A stretch of DNA of 64,000 nucleotides from DATKZH01 sp964475955 (GTDB lineage: Bacteria; Planctomycetota; Planctomycetia; Pirellulales; Thermoguttaceae): NCBI GenBank assembly GCA_964475955.1, contig CAYYZY010000014.1, positions 1 to 64,000 on the forward strand, written 5' to 3'. The notes below the pieces were generated by a model that worked only from the letters and a program-made list of their open reading frames with translations, ran no database searches and was not told where the DNA came from. Positions 33,822 to 44,100 of the stretch are shown here, one piece after another. Both the position numbers and the translations under genes were made by a program. How positions within the stretch are numbered: position 1 is the stretch's first letter; every line of letters begins with the position of its first letter.

Positions 33822-36800
33822 TCAGCGGGAGGATAAGGGGCGAAGCCGCCATTGGTCGACGTCGCCGAACAGGATGAAGGGATCGAGGGTCACGTCGGCC
33901 AGGCGGCCGCTCACGGCGACGTAGACGTCGAGCTGCCACAACGGGATGACGATCGCCTTGCGGTGCACGTGCTCGTGGACCTCGTGCGTCAGCGTCTGGA
34001 TGGTCCGGAACTGCTTGTGCTGCCGGATCTCGCCGAACAGGTAGGTCAGGTCGGCGTCGGCCACGTAGCCCATGAAGTTCAGTCCCCCTGGTTCGCGCGC
34101 CCTGGCGTGGCCGTCGAGCAGAGGTTCCAGCCAGTAGGTGGGGTCCTCGAAGGTGTGGCTCCAGTAGGCCAGGTCGAAGTCGTGGCGTTGGGTGACCCGG
34201 TCGTAGAAATCGGTCGGGTCGACGCTTTCCGGTTTCAGCTCGATGCCGAAATCCTTCTCCTTCACCTTCTCGGCCATGCGCGCACAGGCGGCCGCCACGT
34301 CGCGATTGCCGTCGGGGAAGATGAGCGACAGCGCGACCTTCTTGCCGGCGAGTTCCTTGCGCACCTGGGCGGCGGCCGGGTCGGCGGTTTGGGTATCGAA
34401 CTCCGGCACGTCGAAGTTGTAGGCCCAGCACTTGTTCGCCTCTTCCGCGGCCGTCCGCTTGGGGTACGGCCCGGTCAGCTCCGCGTGATCGTCGGCCCGG
34501 CCGTCGGCCCGGAAGTACTGGTCGAGGATTTCCGTTCGGTCGATTGCCCGTGCGATGGCCAACCGCACGTTCTCGTTTCGCAGCAAGTCGGCGTTGGGTC
34601 GTCCCCTGCGGTAGTTCGGCGCGAGGAACGTGACGGTCGGCGCGCGCAGGGTGACCAACTCCTTGCCGGCTTGCAGGAGTTGGTTCGCATGCTCCTTCTG
34701 GACGCCGTAGATCAACTGGATTTCCTGCGGATCCTTTAGGAAGGCCTCGACGGCATCGAGGCCGTTCATGCGGTGGAAGATGATCTCCCGGATCTTCGGG
34801 GCCCCTTCGACCCGGTAGTGCGGATTGGCCTCGAACCGCACGCGCTGCGAATCCCGCTCGGCCAACCGGTAGGGGCCGGTGCCCGCGGGATGCTTGGAGA
34901 ACTCCTCGAAAGCCTCCTTCAGGTCTTTCGGGCGACTGCCGACGAAGCAATCGCTGGGCAGGACCTTGAAATCCATCAGCGACAGGGGCTGCCAGTGGTC
35001 CTTGTCGAGCACGATTCGGGCGCGGAACGAATCGCTGTCCTGCTCGAAGACACCGGGGAACATCTCGCTCCACGCCGGGGAGAAGCCGGGGCACGCGGGT
35101 TCGTTGAGCAACTCCAACGTGCGGCGTACGTCTTCCCCGAAAAACAGGTTCAGCTCGGTGTCGTCGGAGTCGGATTTCAGCTCGGTCTGGTCGGAGTCGG
35201 ACCAGTTCGTGCGGACCAGGCGGAAGCTCCGCCCCCGCACGAGCGGCCTCGGCAGCCGAGCCGCCAGTTGCGGCTCGTAGTGGCCCCCGCTCTTCGGGTC
35301 GTCGACCCAGCGAACGAGGCTCTCCAAGGTGAGCGAGGCGGCGTGCCGGTCGACCGCCGAGCGGGGCCGAATCGAGAAATCGTTGGGTAGCTCCGTGTAG
35401 GCGCAGTGAAGGATGGGGTTTTCCTCGCTGATCCGGCTGCGCATGTGGTCGATTCGCGTGAGTCCCGGCCAAATTTTCGACGCCTCGTTGAGCAGCTCCA
35501 TGGCCCGCTCCGGCGGCGCCGTCTCCGCCTGGCTCGCGCGCTGGTTCGCCTCCTCGGCCAGGCGCCGGCGGATGGCGCCGATCGGGTCGTCGGGAACGTT
35601 GAGTCGGAGCAAGAGACTGGGGGGGTACCGGGTGGTCAGCCCTTCGAGGAGCTCGCGAACCGTGGCGTAGTCGCCGTCGGCCAGCGCCTTCTCGGCCTTC
35701 ACCCGGACGATCTCTTGCGCCTGGCGGTACACGAAGCCGAGCAGATCGTCGTCGCCGCCGACCTCGGTTCGCAGTCGGTCGCACATGCGCTCGGCTTCCT
35801 GGAGCTTTCCCTCCCGGACGAGCTTCCGGACCTGGGACAACTGGAGGTTCAGCCGCGCCTGCACCAGCGGCACCTTGATCTCCGTATTCCAACTGATGCC
35901 CTTGCGCACACGCCGCTGCACGGCCGAATCGTGCTCGGCGATGGTCTTCGACAGGATCTCTACGGCCCGCTCCGCCGCCTCGGCCACGGCCGGGTCCGAG
36001 AGGTCGAATCGCTGCCCCGGTTTCGCCAGGGCCTCGAAGGACGTCCCCATCTCTTCGGCGGCCTGCTTCGCCAGCTCCTGCTCGTAGTATTCGATCTTGA
36101 CGACCGTTGCGTCTTCGGGCAGCTTGCGCACCATTTCGCCGCGCCGCACGTAGGGCCGGACTTCGGAGAGGGTGCGCCACTGGCTCGGGCCGCGGTAGTG
36201 GGGAAACGGCACCACGGGCAGCGGCAGGAGCTTCTGCCGAGGGCGTTCCCACCAAACCACGTCGCAGAACGGCTCTTCCTCCTCCTGCGCCTCCTCGTCG
36301 GCTTCGTCTTCCGGGGAAGCCTCGGGCTTTCGCCGACCGGGGAACGGCCCTTCCTCCTCCTCTTCTTCCTCCCCGAACCGGTCCAGGGGGCTCGTCGGCC
36401 TCTCGCCGGGAGGGTCCGACATTCTCTCCGAAGGCGCCTCCTCTTCGGCCGGCTTTTGCTGCGGCGCCTTCTCGACGGGCTTTGTCGCCGGCGCGTCGGC
36501 GGGCTCGTCGGGCGGCACCTTCTTGGCCGGAGGGGCCGGTTCGGTTTCCTCCTTCTCCACCTTTTCCTCTTCCTCTTCCGCGAAACGATCGGGCGAGTCG
36601 GGCGGCGCCTTCGCTTCCTCTTCCTTTTCGTCTTCCCCTTCCTCCTCCTTCGCTTCCGCTTTCTCCTTCTCCTTGGGCTTGGGTTGCTCGGCCTCTGGCT
36701 CCTTATCCCCTAGAGGCGCTTCCTCTTCCTCGTCGCCGAAATCATCGAGCACCGATTTCTGCGACGCGATCGCCGCCGCCACCGGCGAGAGCGCCGCGAC

Positions 36801-36932
36801 CGGCCCGGCCTTGGCGATCTCCGGACATGCCAACACAAGCATCGCCGCGAGCCCCCCTGCCAGCCAAAGCGACAGGAGGGACCGACCTGCCGGAATCCGT
36901 TTGCTCGGTTCTTCTGGAAGTGTGGCGCGCAT
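33822..36932 (-). CDS. family-5 extracellular solute-binding protein fused to a long acidic region
   Basis: 1036 residues from the ATG at 36932 (an in-frame GTG at 36947 is the alternative; neither has a strong Shine-Dalgarno). After a signal peptide (LSLWLAGGLAAMLVLACPEI), residues about 55-230 are Glu/Lys/Pro-rich and disordered. Residues 240-480 are helical. Residues about 490-1030 match the SBP_bac_5 fold of oligopeptide and nickel binding proteins: 'PAGTGPYRLAERDSQRVRFE', 'NPHYRVEGAPKIREIIFHRM', 'NENVRLAIARAIDRTEILDQ'. No ABC permease or ATPase gene occurs anywhere near, so it is an orphan binding protein, perhaps a sensor or a motor-linked receptor. Neighbours are 22 and 25 bases away. 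Confidence 0.78.
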   Translation of the reverse strand: MRATLPEEPSKRIPAGRSLLSLWLAGGLAAMLVLACPEIAKAGPVAALSPVAAAIASQKSVLDDFGDEEEEAPLGDKEPEAEQPKPKEKEKAEAKEEEGEDEKEEEAKAPPDSPDRFAEEEEEKVEKEETEPAPPAKKVPPDEPADAPATKPVEKAPQQKPAEEEAPSERMSDPPGERPTSPLDRFGEEEEEEEGPFPGRRKPEASPEDEADEEAQEEEEPFCDVVWWERPRQKLLPLPVVPFPHYRGPSQWRTLSEVRPYVRRGEMVRKLPEDATVVKIEYYEQELAKQAAEEMGTSFEALAKPGQRFDLSDPAVAEAAERAVEILSKTIAEHDSAVQRRVRKGISWNTEIKVPLVQARLNLQLSQVRKLVREGKLQEAERMCDRLRTEVGGDDDLLGFVYRQAQEIVRVKAEKALADGDYATVRELLEGLTTRYPPSLLLRLNVPDDPIGAIRRRLAEEANQRASQAETAPPERAMELLNEASKIWPGLTRIDHMRSRISEENPILHCAYTELPNDFSIRPRSAVDRHAASLTLESLVRWVDDPKSGGHYEPQLAARLPRPLVRGRSFRLVRTNWSDSDQTELKSDSDDTELNLFFGEDVRRTLELLNEPACPGFSPAWSEMFPGVFEQDSDSFRARIVLDKDHWQPLSLMDFKVLPSDCFVGSRPKDLKEAFEEFSKHPAGTGPYRLAERDSQRVRFEANPHYRVEGAPKIREIIFHRMNGLDAVEAFLKDPQEIQLIYGVQKEHANQLLQAGKELVTLRAPTVTFLAPNYRRGRPNADLLRNENVRLAIARAIDRTEILDQYFRADGRADDHAELTGPYPKRTAAEEANKCWAYNFDVPEFDTQTADPAAAQVRKELAGKKVALSLIFPDGNRDVAAACARMAEKVKEKDFGIELKPESVDPTDFYDRVTQRHDFDLAYWSHTFEDPTYWLEPLLDGHARAREPGGLNFMGYVADADLTYLFGEIRQHKQFRTIQTLTHEVHEHVHRKAIVIPLWQLDVYVAVSGRLADVTLDPFILFGDVDQWRLRPLSSR

Positions 36933-36957
36933 CGTCGGCGATCTCACTTTTGGAGGG

Positions 36958-38610
36958 CTAAGGGGTCACCAAGTGTTGCATTCGCTGGTATTCGTCGGCC
37001 TCGTCCAGTCCCGCCTTGCGGCACACGTCGCCCATGTTGGACAGGATCTTCTGGGCCACCTTGAACCGCGCGGGGCCCGCGTACTTGACGGCGGCCAGGG
37101 CGGTGCGGAAGTGGTACAAGGCGAGATCGACCCGGCCCGTGTCGGCGAAATGGACGGCCAGGTTGTTGAGCATCTTCCCCCGTTCCTCGGCCTTGACGGC
37201 GTACTTGCTGATTCCCTCGACCAACGCGACGAGGCGCCGGTCTTCGTCGGTGAGCGGCTCGGTCGACACGTAGGAGAACGACCCGGCGTCGACCGGTTCG
37301 GCCCGGTCCGGGGGCAACTTCAGGCGTGCGCGGAGCCGGCTGATCGCCCCGGCAAGCCCGTAGACGTTGCCCACGTTGAAGGCGGCCGCGGCGTCGACTT
37401 CGCGGATTGCTTCTTCGCGGGCATCGGCGCGGAGGAGGCACTCGGCCAGGTTGAGATGGGCGGGGCTGAACGTCGGGTTGACGCAGAGCGAGCGGCGGAA
37501 CGTGCGCCGGGCCACGTCCCAGCGGTCCTCCTTGGCGTGCCGGGCGCCCATGAAGTTGAGCAGGAAGGGGGCGCCGTGAACGTCCATCGCCCAGGCGGCG
37601 CGCTTCATCAGCGCCTCGCCGTCGATCGAACCGTCGAGGCCGAAGTAGTCGCGCATGGCCTGGTATTCGTCGAACAGGTGGCCGTCGATCTCCACGCGCA
37701 CGGGCCGTTCCGTGCTGCGAAAGCGGACGGCGTGGACGCCGCGGGGGAGGAACAGGACGGGCGCGGGACTGTCGGCCAGGCGGAACGGATTGTCGACCGG
37801 CAGACGCACGCCGTCGACCTCCAGGATCGTGGCCGCCGCGGGAACGGGAATGCCGTAGCGATACTGGAGTTGCTGGCACGCGAGGTCGTCGTAGTCGCGC
37901 GTCACGCCGGTCAGCCCCCCGCCCCCCATCTTTCGCGCCGCGCCGCCTGAGGACCGGGGCGTGGGGTTGCCGCGATCGGGCGTCGTCCTGCGCGGCGCGT
38001 CGGGACCTTGTCGTTTCGTCCGGGTTTGGGGATCGGGCCCGGGCCGATCGTCGCGCGCAGGCGATTGCGAAGGCGGACGGCGGGTCCGCCCGCCCGACGA
38101 AGGGTCTTCGCCCTGGTCCACGGGAGTCGAGGGCGGCGGATCGCCGCTGCCTTGGGCCACTTCCGGACCCCTTCCGCCGGTGACGACGGCCCAGACCACG
38201 AGCCCGACGGCCACGAAGAACATCAGTCCCGCGACCCCACCGACGAACAGCCATTGGCGCGGAATCGCCTTGACGACGCGGAGCCAAGGGCCGATCAGTT
38301 CCGCCCCCGGAAGGCGGCGCGACGAGCGCGGCCTTGCCGAACGCACGGGGGCGTCGGCCGACGGCACGGGCATCGAGGGCTGGGCGGCCGCCGCCGAAGG
38401 CGGCGCCTGCGGTGTGGGCGGCGCTCCCCCGGGCGCCGGCCGTGCCGCGGGCGGCGAAGGTTGCGGCTTTGGTGTCTTCGTCCCCTGCGACGGGCTGCGC
38501 TCGGGCAGGTTCAACACGCACTGGCAGCGCGGGCACTTGCCTTTCTTGCCGGCCCACTCGTCTTCCAAACGAAGACGTGCTCCGCACTGACCACACTGGA
38601 ATTCCAACAC
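36958..38610 (-). CDS. zinc-ribbon, single-pass membrane, TPR-like protein
   Basis: 550 residues if started at the GTG at 38610, eight bases after the previous stop; this places the conserved zinc ribbon at the N-terminus ('LEFQCGQCGARLRLEDEWAG' then 'CPRCQC'). The open frame further upstream would run antisense-like through the previous gene. A Pro/Ala-rich linker is followed by one membrane helix ('WLFVGGVAGLMFFVAVGLVV' near residue 120), another low-complexity linker, a PEGA-like beta region ('LPRGVHAVRFRSTERPVRVE') and TPR-like helices ('FSPAHLNLAECLLRADAREE'). It has no recognised catalytic motif. In this operon it is probably a membrane scaffold. Confidence 0.68.
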   Translation of the reverse strand: MLEFQCGQCGARLRLEDEWAGKKGKCPRCQCVLNLPERSPSQGTKTPKPQPSPPAARPAPGGAPPTPQAPPSAAAAQPSMPVPSADAPVRSARPRSSRRLPGAELIGPWLRVVKAIPRQWLFVGGVAGLMFFVAVGLVVWAVVTGGRGPEVAQGSGDPPPSTPVDQGEDPSSGGRTRRPPSQSPARDDRPGPDPQTRTKRQGPDAPRRTTPDRGNPTPRSSGGAARKMGGGGLTGVTRDYDDLACQQLQYRYGIPVPAAATILEVDGVRLPVDNPFRLADSPAPVLFLPRGVHAVRFRSTERPVRVEIDGHLFDEYQAMRDYFGLDGSIDGEALMKRAAWAMDVHGAPFLLNFMGARHAKEDRWDVARRTFRRSLCVNPTFSPAHLNLAECLLRADAREEAIREVDAAAAFNVGNVYGLAGAISRLRARLKLPPDRAEPVDAGSFSYVSTEPLTDEDRRLVALVEGISKYAVKAEERGKMLNNLAVHFADTGRVDLALYHFRTALAAVKYAGPARFKVAQKILSNMGDVCRKAGLDEADEYQRMQHLVTP

Positions 38611-38618
38611 GGTTCGGC

Positions 38619-39869
38619 TCAATAGTGGTTGAGGAACAGAATGAAGAGGTCCTTGGGCAGTCCGTCGTGGCCCACGAACGCCGTCTCGGGGACCGGGTTC
38701 GTGGGGTTGATGGCCAGATCGTGGGGGTTCGTGCAACACGTGGGGTAGTCGACCACGGTGAGCTCGCCGGACTCCACCTCGGCGGCCACCAGCGGATAGT
38801 AGGTTTCACGGCGGTGCTCGTGCGAGAAGAACCAGACCCTTCCACCACCCGGCTCCCAGGCGGGGCCCTGCGACTCGAAGTCGGGGTTGACGACCACGTC
38901 GCTACCCAACGTCTTCCCGACGGCGTTTTCGGGCACCCCGCAGACGTGGATTCGCCAGGGCTTCCCCTCGTCTTCGCGCGTGTAGAAGGCGGCCGCCTCC
39001 TCGTCGGGCGACCAGCAAGGGCTGCGGACCGTTTCGGCCGCGCCGCCCGAAAGGACCGTTTCGGTCTCGCTCCGCAGGTTCCAGACCACGACGTCGTAGC
39101 TCGGCAGTTTGCCGCTTTCGGGGCGCTCGCGCTGGATGAGCAGCCGGGAACCGTCGCGCGACCATCGGGGGGAGGTCGCCCGGGCCAGCATGAGGGGCTC
39201 GTCGATGGGGCCGTCGTCGTCCCAGGCCTCGTGCATCAATCGCCCCTCTTCCTCGTAGACCAGGCGCCAGATGCCGTCGGTGCGGCGGTACAGGGCGGGG
39301 AACCGGCGCCGGGCCTCCTCGAGGCGCCGTTCGCCGGGGCTGCCGCCGTCGGTCGCCGCGAAAATGCGCGTGGCCGACTGCCCGGGGTCGATCCTGACGA
39401 AGCAGTAGCTGTTCGGGCTGTTGACCCCCCAACGGAACATGTAGTCGTAGGCGTCCGGGTCGTCGGTCAACAGGGTGGGCTCGGCCTCGGAGAGCAGCGG
39501 GAACAGGAGCAGCTTGCTCGAGCGGGCCCGAACGTCGCTCCGTTGGAAGGCCAGGCGACGGCCATCGCCCGAAAAGACCGGCAGGTGGTGATTGTCGCCG
39601 CTGGTGAACAGCTTGAGCGTGAGGACGGCGGTGATTTCGGGTCGGCGCACGGCGGCCCGGAGCTCGCGGATGGTGGGGAACCGGGCGGGCTCGATCAGGC
39701 GTCGCCCCAGATCGATGGAGTCGAATTCGCCGTCGAGCAGTTGCGCGGCGGCCGGGCGGGGCGGCCCGGTCGCCACGGCGGCCACCACCAGCGCGGCCGC
39801 GATCAGCGCCGCGGCGCCGCGGCGGGGAACCCGGCGAACGCAGCCACGACTTGTTCGGTGCAGAGTCAT
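38619..39869 (-). CDS. exported TolB-like beta-propeller protein
   Basis: 416 residues; ATG at 39869 with GAGG upstream. The signal peptide (ALIAAALVVAAVATGPPRPA) ends near 'AAA'. The body shows WD40-like PD40 repeats of the TolB type: 'HHLPVFSGDGRRLAFQRSDV', 'SPRWSRDGSRLLIQRE', 'SPCWSPDEEAAAFYTRED' and 'GPAWEPGGGRVWFFSHEH'. TolB binds Pal and colicins in the periplasm; with ExbB/ExbD-type genes in the same operon a Tol-like role is plausible but not shown. It is 14 bases after the preceding gene. Confidence 0.75.
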   Translation of the reverse strand: MTLHRTSRGCVRRVPRRGAAALIAAALVVAAVATGPPRPAAAQLLDGEFDSIDLGRRLIEPARFPTIRELRAAVRRPEITAVLTLKLFTSGDNHHLPVFSGDGRRLAFQRSDVRARSSKLLLFPLLSEAEPTLLTDDPDAYDYMFRWGVNSPNSYCFVRIDPGQSATRIFAATDGGSPGERRLEEARRRFPALYRRTDGIWRLVYEEEGRLMHEAWDDDGPIDEPLMLARATSPRWSRDGSRLLIQRERPESGKLPSYDVVVWNLRSETETVLSGGAAETVRSPCWSPDEEAAAFYTREDEGKPWRIHVCGVPENAVGKTLGSDVVVNPDFESQGPAWEPGGGRVWFFSHEHRRETYYPLVAAEVESGELTVVDYPTCCTNPHDLAINPTNPVPETAFVGHDGLPKDLFILFLNHY

Positions 39870-39883
39870 GTTGCCTCGAGATT

Positions 39884-41197
39884 TCAGTAAGGGAACTTGG
39901 TGCCCACCCGCGAGGGCGACTCGCAGATCTCGACTTCCTGCACGGCTCGGGTTGAGTTGGGGGCGGGGAATTCCAGCGCGTAGTCCGATCGTTTCTCGCC
40001 GGTGGCCACCACGCGAAGCCGGGCCCCGCCGTCGAACGGATACGTCTCGACGCGGAAACCGGCGTCCTTGTTGAATTCGAGGGGAGTCGCGCCGCGCTCG
40101 TACTTGTCGACCAGCCACCAGTCGACCCGGTCGTGCCCGCCCGGGTCCAAGCTGCCCCGCACACGAATCCGGCTGACGCCCGGCGCCCGGGCCGCCACGC
40201 GCTGGCCATGATTCCACTGGGCGTTGGGGTCTTCGGGGTCGACCTGGGGGACGAAGCGGCACCGCAAGTTGACCGAGAAGGCCGTGCGAAGCGCTTCGCG
40301 ATCCTTCGGCCCCAGGCTCTTCAGCGCCGTGTCGGCCGTCCCCGTGTACCAGCCCGCCTCGCCGGTCAGGATCAGGTAGACCGCGCGGGCGCGGCCCTCC
40401 AACTCGGGCTTGTAGGCGCGCACGTTGCCGTCGAAATCCAACCCACAATCGTGGAGGTACTCATCGAGGATCTGGTAAGGGAGGAGGCGGGAGTATTCGT
40501 CGAGCAGTTTCATGGGCTCCGCGTTGGCCCATTGGCGCCGCTGGGCAGCTTCGATCCATTTCGATTTCTCGTCGGCCAGTTCCTCCAGGCGCCGGCGCAA
40601 CTCCGGGGCCAGGTCGTCGAGGATGCGGAAATCGAGATACGCCTCGCGCATGCGTTCGAGCCTTCCACCCTGATCTCCCTGCCCCTGTCCGCCCTTTGGC
40701 GGGGGACCGGGGATTCGCAGACCGTGGTCGCGCAGGAATGCGCGCAGCTCGTCTTCGCTGAGCTTGTTGGCCTCGGGACGCAGCTTCTCCTTGAGCGGTT
40801 TGCCCAGTTCGCGGATCGTCTTGCGGGCGCGGTTGGTCGCGTCCGACGCGCTCATGGCGGAAACCTTGGCGACCACCTCGACCTTGAGCGGCCCCTTCCT
40901 GACCACCTCGACCCGCGCCTTGGGATTGGTCTGCTCGACCACGAACTCGCCCGGTTCGGGGAGCTTGGCCTCGACCGTGACCCGCTTGTGCTTGACCATC
41001 AGGAAGTCGACGGGCGTTTCCCACGCCATCCCCTCCTGGATGAAGACCACTTCGGTCTTGAGGTCCTTGGAACCGAAATCGAGCGGGATGGACTGGCCGG
41101 GTATCGACCAGGAAAGGCTCTCCTGGGCGACCGCCGCGCCGACGCCCGCGACGACCGCGACGCCGACGATCCATCGCAGCCAACAAGGGGAATTCAT
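39884..41197 (-). CDS. secreted protein of unknown function in the kinase operon
   Basis: 437 residues; ATG at 41197 overlaps the stop of the kinase gene (ATGA) and has GGAGGA seven bases upstream, so translation is coupled to the kinase. A signal peptide (WIVGVAVVAGVGAAVA) is clear. The mature part starts with a beta-rich segment ('LSWSIPGQSIPLDFGSKDLK'), passes through a charged helical stretch (residues 115-230) with 'LSEDELRAFLRDHGLRI', and ends with another beta region ('WWLVDKYERGATPLEFNKDA'). I do not recognise a family. Close coupling to the kinase suggests an extracytoplasmic partner or target pathway component. Confidence 0.65.
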   Translation of the reverse strand: MNSPCWLRWIVGVAVVAGVGAAVAQESLSWSIPGQSIPLDFGSKDLKTEVVFIQEGMAWETPVDFLMVKHKRVTVEAKLPEPGEFVVEQTNPKARVEVVRKGPLKVEVVAKVSAMSASDATNRARKTIRELGKPLKEKLRPEANKLSEDELRAFLRDHGLRIPGPPPKGGQGQGDQGGRLERMREAYLDFRILDDLAPELRRRLEELADEKSKWIEAAQRRQWANAEPMKLLDEYSRLLPYQILDEYLHDCGLDFDGNVRAYKPELEGRARAVYLILTGEAGWYTGTADTALKSLGPKDREALRTAFSVNLRCRFVPQVDPEDPNAQWNHGQRVAARAPGVSRIRVRGSLDPGGHDRVDWWLVDKYERGATPLEFNKDAGFRVETYPFDGGARLRVVATGEKRSDYALEFPAPNSTRAVQEVEICESPSRVGTKFPY

Positions 41198-44100
41198 GGT
41201 CTGTCCTCCGCGGTTCGGTCTTGGTCGTCCGGGTGGCGCGGTATGGGCAGGACGACGAGCGTGCCGTCGGCCATGGGCACCATGATGCGATCGTCCCCGT
41301 AGGGCACGGGCGACGCCGCGGCCCCCACGCGCATCCCCAACGGCACGGTCCAGGCGACGACGCCGTCGCTCAACCGCACGCCGGTCACGTTCGGGCTGCT
41401 GTCGGCCACCAACAGCGTGTCGCCGGCCAGGACCGGCAGGCCGCGGATCCGGCCGCGAAACGGCTCGGAAACCCATCGCGGTTTGCCGGCGTTACCCGGC
41501 TCGTCGATGGCCAGGCACACCAGCCGGGCGTCCTCCGAGATGACCAGCAGGTGGCCGTCGCGCACGAACGGCCCGGCCGCCACCTCGACGTCCAGCGCCG
41601 TACGGGCGAACACCTGGCGCGGGTCGGCCGGGTCGAGCATGGAGAGCGTGTCGGACGAGTCGAGCACGTACAACCGGTCCTCGAACAACAGCGGCTGACC
41701 GCGGAGCGGCGCGGGCAAGTAGTAGTAGTCGCCCTGCTCCAACCATTTCACCAGACCGCCGGACGTCTTGCGAAACGTGAGCCGGCGGAGCCGACAACCG
41801 TCCTCGTCGACCAGCAGGATCGTGGCCGGGGCCAGCGGGTAGACCTGGGCCTTCGACGGCTCGGATCGGCGGCTCCCGTTCCCGTCGGAGCGCGTCCAGG
41901 CGTACGGGGTCTCGTTCTTGGAGCGGATCGTCTTCCCTTCCGGCGACACCCGGTGAATGCAGCCGTCGTCGCACGGGACGACGAGATAGTCGTCGCAAAC
42001 GCAGGGCCGACCGTGGAGACGCGCGGGCAGCGGGATTTCGCGCCAATAGCTTGCGCCCTTGGCGGGGTCCGAGATGGTCTTGACGGCCAGCTTCGTCCCG
42101 TCGTCGACCGGCGCGACCAGGTGGATCGGGCCCGGCAGATCGCCCAGGCGCACGAGGCGGTGGGGGTCGGCGCCTTCGGGGAGGGCGTCGAGGTCGGGGA
42201 ACTGCCGGGTGCGCGGTCGGCTTCCTTCGAGCGACGGCCCGCCGGGCGTGACCAGGTAGATCTGTCCGGTGCGATCGATGATCAAGAGGCGGTCGTCCCA
42301 GACGAGCGGATCGCCCAGCACGTCGACGCCCAGCCGGCGCTGCCAGAGGATTTCGCCGCTGTGGGCGTCGACCGCCGTGCACCGATAGGTGTGCCCGCTC
42401 AGCGACATGGTGGTGAGATAGAAGACGCCCTCCTCCGGATCGACCTGGGCCTGATGGAGGGGGACGCCGACGGGCACGCCGTCGGGCCAAAGGGGCTTGC
42501 TGTTCTGCCGGAGGACGTCGATCGACCGCTTGCGCAGCCTGCCGTCGACGACGACCCAAACCAGGTGCTCTTCCGCGTGGACGGCCATGGTGCGGAACTC
42601 GTCGTCGGTATCGAGCGAAATGGCCGGTTTGTCCCTCCGGGGCTCGATAATGGGGTAGATGGCCTCACTCTCGTTGTCGAGGTTCAGTCCGAACAGCGCC
42701 AGGTCGCCCTGGTCGGTCACCATCGTGATCCGATCGGGGCCGCAATTGGGAGAGAACCAGGCCCAGCCGTTGAGGCTCAATTCCTCGAGCGGCTCGTCGG
42801 TCGGCGAGTCGAAGCCCGATTCGCGGATGATCTTGAAGGCCTTCAGCTTGGTGTGCTCCAACTCGGAGGCCTCCGAGACGACCAGGTACTGGCCCACGGT
42901 CACCGGTTCCGCGCGCAGCGAGCCGCTGGCGTGCTCGGTGTGGAGCACGGAGCGGCAGGCGGGCACGTCGGCGGCGGACGGCCCGGCGACGGCCTGGGCG
43001 GGCTCGGCTTGGGGGTCGTCCGGGCCGGGGGCGTCGGCCTCGTCGGCGTCGACGCCGATCTTCTTGGGGTCGATGGCGAAGATCCGCTCGGCGTCGGCGG
43101 GGAAGAAGACCAGGTCGCTTTTCGGGTCGTAGCAGCCGCCGAGCGTGATCCGCTGATCGCTGCCGACGTCGAAGTGCCCGAGCTTCCGGCCCAGCACCAG
43201 TTCGAGGACGTCGATCCGACCGCCGGTGGTCGGCAGCAGGCCGTAGGAGACGGGGTCGGCGTTCCGATCGGTCTTCCGCTCGACGAGCGTGAGCGGGGCC
43301 ACGATGTCGTCGGGCACGCGCACGGTGGTGACCACGCCGCCGGTGAGCGTGAGCGGAACGCGCTCCTCGTGCCCCACCGGGTAGCGCCAGAGCACGCCGC
43401 CGGTCGACGGATCGAGCGACACCAGTTGGTTGTCCTCCGAGTTGACGGCGATCAGCGAGGTGGGCGAGGTGCGCGTGGGCCGGACCGAGATGGGCAGCCG
43501 ATCGGAATCGACGCCCAGGCGCCGCGCCCAGCAGAGCGTTCCGTCGCGCTTGTCGAAGGCGTACAGCACGCCCCGCGCCAGCGACAGCACCACGTGCTCC
43601 GGATCGGGATTTCGCGTTGCGCCGCCGCCGTCGCCGCTACGGCCCCAGGCGATCACCAGGCTGCCGCCCTGCCGGCGCCGGTCGCGCCGCTCGGCCCGGG
43701 AGAGCATCGCCAGCGCCTCGGGGTCCTCGGGGACGTAGCGGACTCGCTTCGACTCGGCCTCGTAGGCTTTGGCCAGAAGCGGCTTTACGTCGTCGCCCAA
43801 GTCGGGGTTCTGCTCCACGAGTTCTTCGACGGGACCGTAGATCTGGCGGTCGAGGTCGACGACCTTCTCCGGGTCGGCGATGCGGTCCGCATCGAGCAGC
43901 GAAACGATCCGCTCGTGCGTCCGCGCCCTTTCGAGGGCGTGGTCGGTTTGGGCGATCCGGGAACGCAGCCGATCGATCGTCTCCAACACGTACGAGTCGG
44001 TCTTCGAATGGCCGACCGTTTCCATCAGGTCGAACGCTTTGCGGGCGGTCGCCAGCTTGTCGCGATTCCGGCGGCTCGCGGCCTCGTCGAGCAGTTCGCC

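Noticed and set aside
33822..36932. Part of a complete ABC peptide importer
   Set aside because: No permease or ABC ATPase gene is encoded anywhere in the window.
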